Assembly (NCBI GenBank): GCA_031261765.1
Contig: JAISJA010000087.1
Span: 1 to 6,257, forward strand
DNA from: Coriobacteriales bacterium
Lineage (GTDB): Bacteria; Actinomycetota; Coriobacteriia; Coriobacteriales; UBA8131
Reading direction: 5' to 3'
DNA length: 6,257 nt
Made by a program: the position numbers and the translations under genes. A model generated the notes under the pieces. That model was given only the letters and a program-made list of their open reading frames with translations, did no database searches and had not been told where the DNA came from. This document shows, piece by piece, positions 4,866 through 6,257 of the stretch (positions within the stretch are counted from its first letter, which is position 1; every line of letters begins with the position of its first letter).

Positions 4866-6136
4866 ACATATTGGTAGTTGGAAGCGGCGGCCGCGAGCAT
4901 GCTATAGTGCATTCGCTTTGCGCGTCCGACGAAAGCGGGCAGATATTCGTTGCCCCGGGAAACGGCGGTACGGCAGGTGAGGCCAAAGCGGAAAACGTTC
5001 CGGCCGGATCACTTGACGTCTCTAACGCGGCGGATGTTGTCACATTCGCACAAGAACATGATATCAAGCTAGTAGTAATAGGCCCGGAGGCACCGCTTGT
5101 GGCCGGCGTGGCGGACGCCGTGCGTGACGCGCATATAGCGTGTTTTGGCCCGGGCGCGCGTGGCGCGCAGCTGGAGGGGTCCAAGCTGTTCTCAAAGGAG
5201 TTAATGACCGCGCATGGTATACCCACCGCGGCATATGGTTCTTTTACCGATAAGGACTCCGCGCTTGCGTATGTTGCCAAGCAGGGCGCTCCCATAGTCA
5301 TAAAGGCGGACGGGCTTGCCGGGGGCAAGGGCGTTACGGTAGCTGCGACCACAGACGAGGCGACGCGCGCGGTAGAGGAGTGTTTCGCCGGGCGATTTGG
5401 AGACGCGGGCACGACGGTTGTCATAGAGGAATGCCTTAGCGGCGCTGAGTGCTCGCTTCTTGCGTTCACAGACGGCGACACCGTGTTGCCTATGGTCCCA
5501 GCGCAGGACCACAAACGCGCGTATGACGGCGACAAAGGGCCCAACACCGGCGGCATGGGGGCGTATTCTCCGGTGCCCATAGTGTCAGAGAGCGAATACG
5601 ATAGCATGATAGCTATCATGGAGCAAACCGTACGGGCCCTTAACGACGAGGGCATAGACTACCGTGGCGTGCTTTATGGCGGGTTCATGCTTACAGAAGA
5701 CGGGCCGAAGGTGCTTGAGTTCAACGTGCGCTTCGGTGACCCGGAGTGCCAGGTGGTCCTGCCACGCCTTAAGACGGACCTGCTTCGTGTGATGTGCGCG
5801 ACCGCGAACGGCACGCTTGGCGATATAGAACTGGAATGGTACGATGACTACGCCATAACCGTGGTACTGGCAAGCGCCGGGTATCCTGGTAGCTATGACA
5901 CGGGTAAGCCCATTAGCGGGATAAACGACGCGGAGGCGCTTGGGAACGTGACGGTATACCATGCCGGCACGAAGGCAGAAGACGGCGTAGTGCTAACGGA
6001 CGGAGGCCGCGTGCTGGACGTGACGGCGCTTGGTCCCACGTTTGCGGCCGCGCGTGACAAGGCGTATAAGGCCATCGACTTAATAGACTTCGACGGTAAA
6101 CAATATCGCAGCGACATAGGGCACTTAGCTGAATAG
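4862..6136 (+). CDS. purD: Phosphoribosylamine-glycine ligase (GAR synthetase)
   Basis: PurD joins glycine to 5-phosphoribosylamine using ATP, the second step of purine synthesis, in the cytoplasm. The 424 residues match the usual single-function length (E. coli about 430). The N-domain opens with VVGSGGREHA (5-14) and continues to GPEAPLVAGVADA (74-86). AQLEGSKLFSKELM (102-115) begins the ATP-grasp part, followed by VIKADGLAGGKGV (146-158) and VIEECLSGAECS (187-198). DHKRAYDGDKGPNTGGMGAY (216-235) is the family signature. EFNVRFGDPE (286-295) supplies the metal-binding E286 and N288. No fusion to PurM or PurN is present. The start is fixed by AAGGAGG and overlaps the helicase stop in ATGA. 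No other purine genes are in the window, so its link to a repair-type helicase looks like operon sharing and not a shared pathway. The stop is TAG. Confidence 0.98.
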   Translation: MNILVVGSGGREHAIVHSLCASDESGQIFVAPGNGGTAGEAKAENVPAGSLDVSNAADVVTFAQEHDIKLVVIGPEAPLVAGVADAVRDAHIACFGPGARGAQLEGSKLFSKELMTAHGIPTAAYGSFTDKDSALAYVAKQGAPIVIKADGLAGGKGVTVAATTDEATRAVEECFAGRFGDAGTTVVIEECLSGAECSLLAFTDGDTVLPMVPAQDHKRAYDGDKGPNTGGMGAYSPVPIVSESEYDSMIAIMEQTVRALNDEGIDYRGVLYGGFMLTEDGPKVLEFNVRFGDPECQVVLPRLKTDLLRVMCATANGTLGDIELEWYDDYAITVVLASAGYPGSYDTGKPISGINDAEALGNVTVYHAGTKAEDGVVLTDGGRVLDVTALGPTFAAARDKAYKAIDLIDFDGKQYRSDIGHLAE

Positions 6137-6146
6137 TAGCTACGTC

Positions 6147-6205
6147 ATTCCGGGCCGGGTTTGTAGGCGGCTTTGCCGCCGTCAAGCAAACGCGTGACCC
6201 GGAAT
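6147..6205 (+). terminator. Long inverted repeat after purD: terminator or dispersed palindrome
   Basis: Nested pairings form one long stem: ATTCCGGG (6147-6154) with CCCGGAAT (6198-6205), GTTTG (6159-6163) with CAAAC (6187-6191), and a perfect GGCGGC (6166-6171)/GCCGCC (6175-6180) hairpin with a TTT loop. It starts eleven bases after the purD stop, so it probably forms at the end of the operon message. It lacks a T-tract on either strand, so it is not a classic intrinsic terminator. The TCATTCC...GGAATCC ends look like widely dispersed intergenic palindromic repeats seen in many bacteria. Confidence 0.5.
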
Positions 6206-6217
6206 CCACATAAACGC

Positions 6218-6254
6218 GTTGGCGGGCGGGGCCTTTGGCCCCCCCCCCGGCAAC
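6218..6254. repeat. G/C-rich hairpin with poly-C run at the window end
   Basis: GTTG (6218-6221) pairs with CAAC (6251-6254), and GGGGCC (6228-6233) pairs with GGCCCC (6237-6242) around a TTT loop, with a run of ten C at 6239-6248 making the two arms unequal. It may be a second palindromic repeat or a terminator stem, but such a homopolymer is also a frequent place for sequencing or assembly error, and it lies at the edge of the window. Confidence 0.4.
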
Positions 6255-6257
6255 CCG

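Noticed and set aside
4846..5655. Long minus-strand open frame (269 codons) within purD, and similar ones within the helicase gene such as 3299-3943
   Set aside because: They are antisense shadows of well-supported genes, with Ser/Ala-rich low-complexity translations and no start signals.

Overview
The window is bacterial chromosomal DNA, GC-rich, with ordinary bacterial features: an AAGGAGG ribosome binding site, four-base gene overlaps, and a tRNA-Ser whose CCA is encoded. Protein style (a PurD with QLEGSK, an exonuclease-DinG fusion) would fit an actinobacterium such as Coriobacteriia, but this taxonomic guess is weak. A marked quirk is that isoleucine is written mostly ATA (17 of 21 Ile codons in purD) despite the high GC. 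Both window ends lie in awkward sequence: the left end is inside a duplicated gene and the right end is in a hairpin with ten consecutive C. That would fit an assembled contig ending at its breakpoints.

Left third (1-1233): a PaaI-type hotdog thioesterase gene (minus strand, 718-1233) is followed by tRNA-Ser(GCT) (minus, 584-674). Facing them on the plus strand, at 1-294, is the 3' part of a second copy of the same thioesterase, about 88% identical in DNA. It carries one in-frame TAG where the intact gene has Lys106. The roughly 290 bases between the pseudogene and the tRNA have no protein gene. They hold at least seven small inverted repeats and three fragments copied from the 3' end of tRNA-Ser, one in the opposite orientation. 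This is the most unusual part of the window and looks like the scar of repeated recombination or integration at a tRNA gene, or a degenerate inverted copy of the thioesterase-tRNA block.

Centre and right (1354-6136): three plus-strand genes are packed as a probable operon. A 150-residue protein of unknown function ends in TAATG, overlapping by one base a 1019-residue DnaQ-like exonuclease/DinG-like helicase fusion. That gene overlaps purD by four bases (ATGA). The helicase protein appears complete in both halves: DEDDh nuclease residues, Walker A, four Fe-S cysteines with DinG spacing, DEAH box and later helicase motifs. purD encodes a full-length glycinamide ribonucleotide synthetase. A long inverted repeat after purD, with outer arms ATTCCGGG/CCCGGAAT, may terminate the operon or be a dispersed palindromic repeat.

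The genes are mostly housekeeping in type (DNA repair, purine synthesis, acyl-CoA hydrolysis). I found no convincing new multi-gene system. The points that merit follow-up are the tRNA-associated hairpin and fragment cluster, the thioesterase duplication, and the unknown protein coupled to the nuclease-helicase.
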